DNA of 64,000 nucleotides from Epiperipatus broadwayi (GCA_028023455.1 JAQFVV010000013.1:12970258-13034257); one strand, 5' to 3'; positions 24,060 through 34,480 are shown, counted from the stretch's first letter. Numbers and translations are program-made. The notes: generated by a model from the sequence alone, not told the origin.

Positions 24060-25920
24060 CCTACATAAGTTTCTTTTAAAAATATTTTATTAATATTGAA
24101 TTAATTTATTTTGATATTTCAAATAATTAGAAATATATTATTTTTTTCTTATTATTATTAATCATTTAAAAAAAAAAGAAAAAAGAGAGAGTTGCAATTA
24201 GTTTTTGTTTTTATTGCTGCTTGTTTTTCTTCTTGTACACGCACATACACTGGTAATATTTGATAAATACGAAACCTCATGATGAGTGTCTAAAATATAT
24301 TTATCCGTATATCCTTTTAAGTTATTTTTTGTCACTGTGGCATCTTATGATGAGTGTCAAAGGGGTTTATTCATTGCAAATTTCCCATAAGCAAGTCCAC
24401 TAATAACTTTACATTTATACATTTAGAATAGTAATGAGTGTATAATTGTGCTGCACGTATATACATGTATAAGAATTTATCTATCGTAAAAAGCAAATAG
24501 ATACAGCACCTCATATTGAGTGCTATATGGTATCTGAGCTAGCACAACCTTATTGACATGTTGTAAATATATGAAATTAGTAAAATATTTTATAGTGCAA
24601 ATAATGTACACATAGTTTTTTTTAATATTATATTTGCTATCAATAAAAAAGGTTTTAAAATCCTGAGTAAAAGTGTATGCCTGTATAACCGAAAATCTTT
24701 TATCTGAAAAATATATATATATATATCAAATCACACAAAGTATAACTTATTTCTACAGGGTAAAAAATTCAGACCACTTCCATTCATTATGAAACATTGT
24801 AAATAGCTTTAGGGATTTATTATTTTTCTTATTCATTTAAAATTGTATTCATATTTTATCTATTTCAAAGCATCAAATATATATATGGGTTTGTGATAAT
24901 AATTCATTTATTTATTTTTATTATATCATTTTAAGTATGTGGTGGGTATCTGGGATTAAATAAATACTTGATCATGATATGAAATTTGTTTCGTTTTCGT
25001 ATTATTATTTATTTGATAAAATGTACTCTTTCCTCATCAATCACATACCTATTATAACTATTTAACTTACCCATTGAAGACCCTGGATGTACAGTGTATT
25101 GAGCTAGCCACAGGAGATATTGCTCTGCTGGGGTGTTAAATCTTAATCTCATGCTCCACTGTATATATGGTATTACATATCCTTCTAGGAGGGGGAGAAT
25201 TCATTTTTATTTATTTCTAGGAGTGGTGCACGAAAGCTATTTGTAAATAGACTTTTCAAAGATGTGTACTTACCATAGGTCCTAAACATTCAGGCACTCA
25301 AGAAGGATATTAACTAAAGGGGTATTTAATTGGCAGAGTCCTGTCAATTTACTCTTTCTATCAGTTTAGCTGGAAGTACCAATATATATGAGTATAGACA
25401 ATCAGCTAAATTGGTATCCATTTCTTTCCCTGTTAAATCTTGGTCACTTCATGCTTAGTGCAAGATTATGAGCAGAATTCGGCAGGGAAGTGTATGGTCT
25501 GGTATGCATGGTCTGGTATGCATGTCAATAAACAACACTTATTAAATATAAGCATATATATAATAAAATCTTTCTGAGTATGTAGACAGTTGTACTATTG
25601 CAGTAAGAAATCTTTGCTACAAAAAATATTTGTTGCTCTACTGAGCTAGATTTTCAATACTGTATATATTTGTCAAAGCACACTACAATTAACATTATCA
25701 AATACATACAGCAAACTAGTCACTGATTACCATTGATATTAACATATGTGCATACATTAAATGACAACTGTTTGTTGACAGGAATGCTATTGGCTTTTAT
25801 ATTTATAAAATTCTTAGAATTAATAATGCGACAAGCTTTTTTATTTTGCATTTTTATTATTACTTTCAAATCAAATAATTTTAGCATCAGCAGGTTTAAA
25901 AGAATAATCAGATTTTTTCT
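24060..25920. repeat. Noncoding region with short degenerate repeats
   Basis: A motif near 'cctcatgatgagtgtc' recurs at about 24274, 24342 and 24508 (as cctcatattgagtgct), each about 70-170 bases apart. The rest is A/T-rich with TA repeats. No gene is supported. Confidence 0.35.
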
Positions 25921-25926
25921 TATGGT

Positions 25927-26109
25927 CTACAAACACTGAGCTATAAGCACTATTGCATTTCTCAATTTTAAGTTATCAAGTGTCTCACCATAATATCTGA
26001 TATTGCAAAATTGACAATTGAGATTGTTTACCATTTGAGCTTTATCATCTTTAATTCTATCTGTAGAATTATTAAAAGTGTATTTAGTGTTAAAGGGGCA
26101 ATGAATCAA
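25927..26109 (-). pseudogene. Penelope-like element fragment (GIY-YIG endonuclease start)
   Basis: The minus-strand reading contains NLNCQFCNIRYYGETLDNLK, matching the beginning of the GIY-YIG domain of Penelope-like elements. That domain starts with a CxxC knuckle followed by a Y-x-G-x-T and L-K-x-R pattern. Only about 60 residues remain, and the frame closes soon after the match. It is evidence that Penelope-like elements have been active in this genome, which matters for the hammerhead repeats in the same window. Confidence 0.6.
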
Positions 26110-26270
26110 ACTATTGACAAGGATTTAAGTATGATAACTAATTTTCATTCTACTCATTAGTAAAATTTTAGTAGTAAATCAAAATATTGACAAGGATTTA
26201 AGTCAAAGATGCAGATGTGATAACTAATTTTTATCTACTCACTGGTAAAATTTTAGTAGTAAATCATAAA
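26103..26270 (+). repeat. Tandem duplication, about 80-90-bp unit, two copies
   Basis: 'attgacaaggatttaagt' occurs at about 26112 and 26186, and 'taaaattttagtagtaaatc' ends both units. The second copy has an insertion with 'caaagatgcagatg'. Confidence 0.7.
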
Positions 26271-26279
26271 GTAAATTAA

Positions 26280-27690
26280 AGCTAATAAAATGAACTTTCA
26301 CTATATGTATGTTAAGTTCTATCATTTGTTTATATAATTAGCACATTTTTGAAGATTAATAAATGATAGAATGACCGTCACAAGAGCTAAAGGTTCAAAG
26401 AAGACAACATTGACATTTCCAATTTTTAAACATCTGCAACAATAAGAAAAGTAGAGCTGCTTTAACCTAACCAAGAGATATAGGTAGAGGGGTTCAAACC
26501 TCACCTACTCCAGATTACTACCAAGTGACTTACTTCCCAAACTTCACAAGAATTTATTCCTTGATGTATGCCCAGTGGTCAGAGAGAGATGAGATCCCAA
26601 AGGGGAATTTTAACATATAATAATCAGGTTCAAGACGTATAATAACACAGACAATTAATATTAGTGGATGAATGTTTATTATTTACGTCACAACTTGAAG
26701 AATCAATGAAAATTTTACAAGTTTTTTTTTTTTGCAACAGTATATACGGATATATAGATATGTCAACCGGATCCAATAATTATACGATTTGTAACTCTAA
26801 ACCAATACCATGCCTAGCCAACAACTGGCTGCTTTCCTTTGAAAGAGAGAGATAGAAAATATAACTTGAGGATGAAATTACAAAGGATGGATAATTGGTT
26901 AATATAGAATTGAGGCCAAAGTTTGAATACAGCCCGACTGTTAAATTTTAAAAGCAAAGATAAACCCCAATGGACATTTGTCTAATAATTTACTTGGTAA
27001 TATTTTGAGAATATAAAAGGCAAGGTTTTAATCTACAATGAAGAATAAACTATTGTGGTCTTTTGACGATTTAATTTGTGAGTATAGAAGGCACGATGGC
27101 TTCATTCAATGCTAACTTGAAGCTGGATAGCGCTCCAGCTCTAAAACGTAATTAGAGAAAAGGAACTCATTCATCATAGTGTGCACCGAGTTCAGGAACA
27201 GAGTATAAGTGCTTGTGTCCAGTAATATTTGAAAAATTCGAGACCCAATTTATCTCCAATGGCAGTCTTAAAGAGGTATTTGTTCACGAAGCAATGAGTA
27301 CAGGAGTGAGGAATAAGTGCTGAGACACCCACGAATCACCAAGTAGCACAATGTAAAACTAAATGCAGACAAATAACCGTTAAACTTTAAACCCTTAGTT
27401 GCAAAGATATATATAAAATAAATATGACTTCAAAACCTTACGAGACTGAGCAAATATCCGATGTTAAAAAAATTATTATATCACTTTTAATAAATATTAA
27501 GTATACGAAAAGATAGCCTTATTCATTACTAATTAATCATTATTTAACTAGTTCACTTACAAAGTTAATAAATATTTAAAACTCTAATTTATCTACAGTG
27601 GTACTGTACTCTGTTTTATATTTAACCAAAAATTTACGAATGTTTAAGCTATATGCGTTCTTTACAAATAGATATTAGTAAAACCCAGGT
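26280..27690. other. Noncoding sequence with a CpG-richer patch
   Basis: Most is A/T-rich filler. From about 27060 to 27340 there are clearly more CpG dinucleotides than in the neighbouring sequence, without a recognisable ORF. This may be a young repeat or an unmethylated regulatory patch, but nothing further is supported. Confidence 0.3.
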
Positions 27691-27770
27691 GCATTTTAAA
27701 AGAAAGATCCAATCCCACCTTATTTTATATATATAAAATAAGGTGGGATTGGATCTTTCTTTTAAAATGC
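27691..27770. repeat. Perfect 80-bp palindrome
   Basis: The 40 bases from 27691 (GCATTTTAAAAGAAAGATCC...) are the exact reverse complement of 27731-27770, with no spacer and no mismatch. The centre is a TATATA run. Such a structure could form a cruciform or hairpin. It may be a tiny MITE, a recent DNA-repair inversion or an assembly artefact. Confidence 0.9.
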
Positions 27771-28603
27771 AAAATAACATATTTAAAATATATATAATCA
27801 CATTGACTTTATAGCCAATGATAAATTTAAAAAAAAAAAGACATTAACTTATCCCTAAAAGACAAATGCGCTTCCTGCATTTGCTCTCTTTTAACAAAAT
27901 ATATTAATAGAACAAATAAGGTAGGAGGCAGATGGACAGGGAGAGCATTTTATTCAAAGAAGTTTCATTATAAATTTTAAATACCCCGTATATAATATAG
28001 CATGTTAATTATATATAAAAAAACAACAAATTAAATTATTTCTTCATTCCAACTTCTCCTATGTAGGCTATAAATATATGTTTCAAAATATAAGTAAGAA
28101 ATCATTTTGTTTCTCTCCTGATAAAAGAAATTAAATAATTATATATAGAGATTTCTAGCAAGTACAATAATGATCGACTAAGACAGTGTTTCCCAACCTT
28201 TTTTGGCTCGCGTACCACTTGGTAGTACATCACGCTAAATTGTAGTACTTCGTAAAAATGATTGTATTTCATGAAATTTGTTATTGCGAGTGTGTTATTT
28301 TATTTGCATTATAAATATTATAGGGTGACCATGTATGTATTCACATCTCATAATAAGACAAATTACATTGAAACATGCCTAAACGTCATGCCATATTATA
28401 AACTCACTGAAATTATAAATGCACTGTAACATATTTATATGTATGTTGTTTGTTCAAAGTTTCATATTTTTCCCAAAATAATTTATTAAAGATTACATTA
28501 TTACATTAAAGGTTGTTTGGTACATATTTTGTTCAAAGTATTTTCTCATTCCTTCATTTGGTTTTCACGAATATGTCTGTTTTTTCTTTTTCGGAGCATC
28601 TTG

Positions 28604-28882
28604 CTATTGGTTGGGCCATGGAGAGGATAAATCCAGCGTGTCCCAAGTCATGGTAAAAATAACCTTAGGGGTTATCAGGCTATCTCTTGTTCTTGTTTTC
28701 TTTATATTGTTCAGCATGAAGTTAATAGGATTAAAATTTTGATGATTAAATACTAGCTTACATCTAGTAATCCACAATAGATGATCAAGAATTAATGAGA
28801 GTCTAATTTCTGGGTATGATCCTTTTCTGATACATTCTTTCAAATTAAATAATTTAGATTGATTTGCCTTGATCCGACTCAT
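28604..28882 (-). pseudogene. Unidentified ORF inside the hAT element, perhaps a LINE tail
   Basis: The 92-residue frame is downstream of the transposase remnant but within the TIRs. HLLWITRCKLVF followed by a basic helix and a TMTWDTL segment is reminiscent of the LLW..R..F segment near the end of some LINE ORF2 proteins. This is a weak resemblance. If correct, a LINE fragment inserted into or was captured by the hAT element. Confidence 0.25.
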
Positions 28883-29106
28883 TCTTTATCTACTATTTTG
28901 TCATGATTTCGTTTACTAACTAATAAATGGTTTTAATAAAAACACAAAATTATAAAAAACCAATTAGTATATTTTCTTATCATAATCAAATATGTTTATA
29001 GAATAAATTTAATGAGATCTTTGTGCTTGTTTCGAACAACATAATTTTTTGAAATTTGGTTCAAAAGATGCATTCAAAAAAAGTCTACAGCTGCATTCAA
29101 TCTGTT

Positions 29107-29490
29107 TCAATGCTTATTTTTTAAAAAAATATATAAAGAAAAAGCTCTTACTACTAATTCCGTACTAGTAAACGGTAATAATAATTTAAGAGCTTTCTCA
29201 GAAAGTTGTTCATATTCTTTAATGTTTAACCAAAAATTAATTAGATTATGTCGTTTGAATTCTACTTGTAAAATTCTGTCACATGATAATTCTATTAAAT
29301 TTTCTTTATCCTTTATTGATAATGATGTAGCTTTTTCTAAATTTTCTGCATAGAAGGGGTTTGAAATCCAATTATCATTTGTGTTTTCGGGTTTTGGAAA
29401 ATATTTCATGAAAGACGTTTTTAATTCTGTTAAATGGTCTATTATATTTTCTCGTATATCTTGAGACAGACTAACCTTATTTTCAAACAA
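29107..29490 (-). pseudogene. hAT transposase C-terminal fragment (ZBED5/FAM200-like)
   Basis: The 127-residue frame shows the order typical of the C-terminal part of ZBED5-like hAT transposases: FMKYFPKP, NDNWISNPF, a DKENLIELSCDRILQVEF segment, LINFWLNIK, and LLPFTSTELVVRAFSLYIFLK. The last part corresponds to the dimerisation/insertion region near the C terminus. After the stop near 29107 the expected tail, an RLN..DLR-like stretch, continues in shifted frames to about 29010. The BED finger and catalytic N-terminal part are absent. The copy cannot make a working transposase. Confidence 0.8.
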
Positions 29491-29896
29491 AAAAAAATAT
29501 GTAGAGTTTCAAATACATCCAGTTGATTGTTTTCGATACTTATATATATATTACTGTTTCCAAAAATCTAATTTCTTAATCATACTTTCAATTTTATCAT
29601 TAACATTAAAGATCGTTGTCGACTGTACATATAAACAACTTTACTGTATAATATTATTAATTAAAATAATTTTTATGAATTATAGGAAAAAACATTTCTA
29701 TATTTTTATGATTAAATTTTTTTTTATGTCCGCCATTATTGATTATTTTTCATGTACCACCAACCAGCAACTTGCGTACCACCAGTGGTATGAGTACCAT
29801 AGGTTGGGAAACACTGGACTAAGATAATAATTTACATGTAATCTATAACTTTAAGAATCACCATTATACTAAAACAAAATATAACATAATGAAAGT

Positions 29897-30383
29897 TGTA
29901 ATGTTTGTAAAAATGGCAGACATGTTTGTGCACTCCAGAAAAACTAGAATTTGTTCCAGTGGTTGTTGTAGATCGCACGCTGATAACAGAGGAAGTTAAG
30001 TAACATAATGGCAGACGATAATTCCAAGAGATATTTGCTTATTGCAAATATTTCTGGATAAAAGATGTTACCTGATTGGACAAGGATTAATTGCTAGTTA
30101 TCAGCAAGCAATAAAAGACAGTGTAACAACTACGCAGAGTAAGGCAGTTATTAGCAGCCATATTGGGAGAGCATCGAGCAGTGTAATATAGAAAGCAGGA
30201 GAGAGCAGTCACGCAGTGAGCTTTGTTGCAGACCAATTCGTTTGGAGAGCTTCGTGACAGACCAATTCATTGGAGAGCTTCATTGGAAAAGAACAGCGTG
30301 GGAATTGTATAACATTATTTGCTGACCACACAGTATGACTTGCAGTTATAACCTTGGCACAGTCGTAAGTGCGGATATTACAA
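29897..30383 (+). repeat. TRIM 5' LTR (487 bp)
   Basis: This LTR contains two to three copies of a short unit, CAGACCAATTCRTTGGAGAG (about 30228-30285). Similarity to the 3' LTR is high along the whole length apart from the number of these units. Confidence 0.9.
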
Positions 30384-30605
30384 TGGTGCAGTTGCATTTG
30401 GAACCTGGGAATAGTGAATATGTTGAACTACAAGTTTAGCCATAGACAGAGAAACTGGGTGAAAATGTCAATCCCAATAAGTCTACATGATATAACAACG
30501 CTGTAAGTTTGGAAATAACAGGAAATATGTTTTGGCCAAGTATGAATAGAAAAATAAAACATCAAGGAATTGCAACAAGGGTTTTTCTGGAGTGGAGGGA
30601 GGTGT

Positions 30606-31190
30606 TGTAGTGTTTGTAAAAATGGCAGACATGTTTGTGCACTCCAGAAAGACTAGAATTTGTTCGAGTGGTTGTTGTAGATCGCGCGCTGATAATGGAG
30701 GAAGTTAAGTAACATAATGGTGGACGATAATTCCAAGAGATATTTGCTTATTGCAAATATTTCTGGCTAAAAGACGTTACCTGATTGGACAAGGATTAAT
30801 TGCTACAGTTATCAGCAAGCAATAAAAGACAGTGTAACAACTATGCAGAGTAAGGCAGTTATTAGCAGCCATATTGGGAGAACATCGAGCAGTGTAATAT
30901 AGACAGCAGGAGAGAGCAGTCACGCAGTAGCAAGTTGCAGACCATTCATTTGGAGAACATCCACTTGCAGACCATTCATTAGAGAGCAGTCGGTGCAGAC
31001 CATTCGTTGGAGAGCATTCGTGGCTGAGCTTCGTTGCAGACCAATTCATTTGGAGAGCTTCATGGCAGACCAATTCGTTGGAGAGCTTCATTGGAAAAGA
31101 ACAGCATGGGAATTGTATAACGTTATTTGCTGACTGCACAGTATGACTTGCAGTTATAACCTTGGCACAGTTGTAAGAATGGATATTACA
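30606..31190 (+). repeat. TRIM 3' LTR (585 bp) with expanded minisatellite
   Basis: This is about 100 bases longer than the 5' LTR. The extra length lies at 30930-31090, where the unit CAGACCAATTCRTTGGAGAG is present in more copies. LTRs are identical on insertion, so the units must have expanded here or contracted in the other LTR afterwards. Confidence 0.88.
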
Positions 31191-31195
31191 AAAGT

Positions 31196-32172
31196 ATTAA
31201 AATATCAGATTATATAATTCAAAGCTGTACAATTTCAAAAGCTAAATAAAGTAAATTCAATTTACCAATTAAAACAAAAGTGAAAAAGGTGATCAAGTTA
31301 CCAGTAACTAAAGGTGTGTGGAGATATATAGCAGGGTGATACAGCCAGGTAAGGACAGTCCATTAAAATATGCTTCTTTTAAGTTTCCATCATCAGGATA
31401 TGTTTGGATAGTAGTTATTCACTAATAGCTAGCAGGCATCGGTCAGGAAATTCTTTAAGTTCTCCAGCTGGCTACATTTCCCGACTCTGGCCCAAGGACA
31501 GATAGGAGATGGAGATCTACTCACACATTTTTACTGCATGGTACATTTTTGGATTTATATATATATCAGATGAAAGAATTACAATTTTAACTACAGTGCA
31601 ACAGGAGAAGATAGGTTTGGGAAGCTCAGCAAAATCTGTTCAGTGAAAACTTTCTTCAAGTAAGTTTTTCAACATAAGATTTCATTCGGTCAGAGCAGTC
31701 AAGCTTCAACAACTGTAAGAGAGAAAACAAAAGGAAAGTTCTTTATTTATACCCTTCTTAATTGCCTTTTACATTCCAGCCACTAATTAGTAAATAACCG
31801 ATGCCTAGTATTTAGTTTTTTTCTGTTATCTTACATTTTAATTAATTTTCTTATTTAGTTGATTTTTTAAATTAAATTTCTTCTTTAATGGGTTCTATAT
31901 CTTAGGAATTTACAATTTATCTTTTAATACAATCTTTTAAGTTTATGCTTTAAAATTATAATTTTGTCAAAACGTATTTTAACAAAATCAAATAATAATT
32001 TAAACTTTGTTTTCTTATTCACTTTTAAACAATTTTAATTTACAGCTTACTCCCTGCTATTTAATTATTTATCCATTCTTCATCATTTAGTTTGATATAC
32101 ATTCACTGTGATTAAATTTAGGGTCTTTAGTTAGTCCACAGTGAATAGTGAAGCCAGCATATATATATAACT
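31196..32172. other. Noncoding AT-rich sequence
   Basis: No supported gene or element. Confidence 0.4.
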
Positions 32173-32274
32173 GTACAAAAAAATCAAATCAGATGTCACA
32201 TGGCCTAATTTAACAAACTTGTATTACAAATTTTATGTATACAGCTGACAAATAAGCTCTTAACAAGCTTTGCA

Positions 32275-32336
32275 GAATATCCCAACCCTAGACTGGTTTC
32301 TGCTACTGGCATCCTCAGTGAGGTGCTAGAATATTC
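32275..32336 (-). ncRNA. Type I hammerhead ribozyme candidate, inverted unit
   Basis: On the minus strand the order is GAATATTC (32336-32329, stem I outer), CCTCA, CTGAGGA (32318-32312), stem-loop II TGC-CAGTA-GCA (32311-32301), GAAA (32300-32297), C-CA-G-TC forming a 2-bp stem III and the GTC cleavage triplet (ending 32291), then TAGGGTTGGGATATTC. The last eight bases can pair with the upstream GAATATTC. Every invariant core position I can place is intact (CUGANGA, GAAA, UH). The short stem III is the form seen in Penelope-associated and retrozyme hammerheads. Folding and cleavage are untested. Confidence 0.65.
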
Positions 32337-33119
32337 AAACATTAGATTAAAAATAACCCCAGCACTTTATCTAATGGATAACTATTAAGTAGAAAATCTG
32401 AAATTTTCAGACGAGGACGCCAGTAGCAGAAATCAGTCTTTGGTTGGGGATATTCTGCAAAGCTTGTTAAGAGCTTATTTGTGAGCTTTATATATAACAT
32501 TTGTAATATAAGCTTGTTAAATTAGGTCATGTGACATCTGACTTAATTTTTTTGTAATTTTATTTTTTTGCTATTAAGGCTTTGGTGATTTTATATTGCT
32601 CAAGCTATCAATATATGGTGTATCTGAACTTAGTTCAGCCCCAATAGCTGATTTGAAGACATATGGATGTCTGAAATTTTCAGATTTTCTACTTAATAAT
32701 TATCCATTAGATAAAGTGCTGGGCTTGTCCTGGTATTTTTAACCTAATGCTTGAATATCCAAACACTTCACAGAGGACACCAGTAACAATAAACTAGTCT
32801 AGGATTGGGGATATTCTGCAAAGCTTGATAAGTTTATTTGCGAGCTCTATATATAACATTTGTAATACAAGCTTGTTTAATTAGGTCATGTGACATCTGA
32901 CTTGATTTTGGGGGGAATTTTATTTTTTGCTATTAAGGCTTTGGCAATTTTATATTGCTAAAGCTATTAATATATGGTATATCTGAACTTAGTTCTGTGT
33001 CCTATATGGCTCATAGTTGGATTGGAATCAAATGGATGTCTGAAATTTTCAGATTTTTTACTTAATAGTTATCCATTAGATAAAGTACTGGGCTTGTCCT
33101 GGTATTTTTAATCTAATGC

Positions 33120-33175
33120 TAGCACTTCACTGAGGATGCCAGTGGGAGAAACTGGTCTGGGGTTGGAGATATTCT
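33120..33175 (+). ncRNA. Hammerhead ribozyme candidate, array unit 3
   Basis: CTGAGGA (33130-33136), stem II TGCC-AGT-GGGA with one G-G mismatch, GAAA (33148-33151), C-TG-GTC with predicted cleavage after 33157, then TGGGG able to pair with the preceding CTTCA. The core is intact but the outer stem I strand (GAATATCC in other units) is deleted upstream, so activity may be reduced. Confidence 0.5.
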
Positions 33176-33280
33176 GCAAAGCTTGTTAAGAGCTTATTTG
33201 TGAGTTCTATATATAAAATTTGTAATACAAGCTTGTTAAATTATGTCATATGACATCTGACTTGATATTTTTGTAATTTT

Positions 33281-33429
33281 ACTAAGGTCTGCTATCCCTT
33301 GATATGTTTAAGGTTTGCCGACATGAGGGGGTTTTTGTGGTATATGGGGGTGGGTTCATTTCATTTATTGGGTGGAGGGTTGGGGAGGTGGAGTGTGGTA
33401 ATAATTAAAGAGGGAGGTTTATAAAAGGA
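33281..33429 (+). other. G-rich insertion in the array
   Basis: This stretch breaks the ~360-bp periodicity. It carries G runs at 33327-33331, 33346-33350, 33352-33354 and GGGTGGAGGGTTGGGG at about 33370-33385. Such spacing could allow a G-quadruplex. There is no coding sequence. Confidence 0.5.
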
Positions 33430-33629
33430 AATTAAGGCTTTGGTGATTTTATATTGCTAAAACCATTAATACATGATGTATATGAACTTAATTCAGTCCC
33501 ATATGGCTATTTAAGCTAGATAGCTGGATTGGAAGACATATGGATGTCTGAAATTTTCAGATTTTCTATTTAATAGTTATCCATTACATAAAGTGCTGGG
33601 TTTGTCCTGGTATTCTTAAACTAATGCTT

Positions 33630-33700
33630 GAATATCCTAGCACCTCACCGAGGACACCAGTAGCAGAAACCAGTCTGGAATTGGGGATATTCTGCAAAGC
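33630..33700 (+). ncRNA. Degenerate hammerhead, array unit 4
   Basis: This unit has a perfect outer stem I (GAATATCC about 33630 with GGATATTC about 33684), GAAA at 33666-33669 and CCAGTC ending at 33675. The core box reads CCGAGGA instead of CTGAGGA, and stem II CAC...GCA has a mismatch. It is probably inactive. Confidence 0.5.
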
Positions 33701-33775
33701 TTGTTAAGAGGCTTATTTGCAAGCTCTCTATATAACTGTATATACAAGTACAGTTTCACATCATATGATCTGCTT

Positions 33776-34480
33776 TATAAACCAATAAATACTTACTGCA
33801 ATTAGCATAAATGGTGGGAGAAAAAACTTTTAGTATTTTTTTTTATTATTAAAATAGATACATTTAAATTAGCAACTAAAAAAAATATGAATTGGTTTGA
33901 TAATAGATGTGAGTTTATGTAATTGTCAAATATAAAATTGTATGTAATATAATAAGATGCTGTTTATTCTGTAACTTATTTATGTGTAGATTAATTTATC
34001 TCTTCAAAAGCATATAAAGCTAAATAATAGAGTAGTATGGCCAAGTGGTAAGATTAGAGGCACAACATAGATTAATACAATGTGAGAGTAGTGATATCAA
34101 AAAGTAAATGTTCATGGACCACCAGTTTGGCTTTGACACTTCTGGTTCTCAAATTTCATATGATTTCTTGAATTATAAAATATTAGAAAAATACCTTTAA
34201 GAATTGATTATTAGCAATGTCTGTTTTTTATTGCTTGTCTCTCTTTTAATATAATTTATTTTGGCATCTCAATTTTATACCTACATCATAAATCTTATAA
34301 GCCTTTACATTATTAAAGTGCTTTATTGATGTAAAATAATATACATTTGCTATGCCATTTATTAATCATATTAATTAAATATTGGGATACAACTAGTTTG
34401 AAGTAAATTAGCAATTTTCAATAACATTTAATAAAGTTTAAAAAATTTTCACACTTCTCTTATTGTCCTTTTCACAATAT
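33776..34480. other. Noncoding AT-rich sequence
   Basis: No supported feature. Confidence 0.4.

Larger units (their letters stand above)
28184..29816 (-). mobile_element. hAT-superfamily DNA transposon (ZBED-like), defective
   Basis: The ends are CAGTGTTTCCCAACCT at 28184 and its complement AGGTTGGGAAACACTG ending at 29816, a typical hAT terminal inverted repeat. An exact 8-bp direct repeat, GACTAAGA, flanks it at 28176-28183 and 29817-29824, which is the hAT TSD length. Subterminal GTACCAC motifs recur near both ends. It is 1633 bases. The transposase part lies at 29490-29010 on the minus strand and lacks the N-terminal half. The stretch 28600-28900 holds a different open frame. Confidence 0.93.
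29897..31190 (+). mobile_element. TRIM-like non-autonomous LTR retrotransposon, complete
   Basis: Two direct LTRs (29897-30383 and 30606-31190) start with TGTA(A/G)TGTTTGTAAAAATG and end in GGATATTACA. They enclose only 222 bases. A 5-bp TSD, AAAGT, is exact at 29892-29896 and 31191-31195. Just inside the 5' LTR is a primer-binding-site-like TGGTGCAGTTGCATTTGGAA (30385), and just before the 3' LTR is the polypurine tract GGAGTGGAGGGAGG (about 30589-30602). There is no gag or pol. These are the hallmarks of a terminal-repeat retrotransposon in miniature, mobilised by proteins made elsewhere. Confidence 0.92.
32173..33775 (+). repeat. Retrozyme-like tandem array (~360-bp unit) with hammerhead cores
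   Basis: Direct repeats share 'ggatattctgcaaagcttg', 'ctgaaattttcag', 'ttatccattagataaagt' and a hammerhead-like block. The GTC cleavage-site positions fall at 32438, 32799, 33157 and 33675, giving periods of 361, 358 and 518. The last is longer because of a G-rich insertion at about 33281-33429. At the left (32173-32410) an additional unit lies in inverted orientation. Metazoan retrozymes are tandem repeats of a few hundred bases that contain type I hammerheads and give rise to circular RNAs. The period and motif fit that class. There is no open reading frame. Mobilising enzymes would have to come from another element, plausibly Penelope-like. Confidence 0.75.

Noticed and set aside
30209-31139. 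Minus-strand frames in the TRIM element with repeated NELVCHEALQ-type residues
   Set aside because: They are translations of the LTR minisatellite, lie antisense to the element and resemble no gag or pol motif.
32173-33775. Interpretation as an ordinary satellite DNA
   Set aside because: Only a few units are present, one is inverted, and conserved hammerhead cores recur at matching positions; a retrozyme-like origin explains more, although a satellite derived from one remains possible.
34034-34110. Possible tRNA-like sequence around 'ggccaagtggtaagattaga'
   Set aside because: It resembles an A box (AGTGGTAAG), but no matching B box or cloverleaf follows at the right distance.
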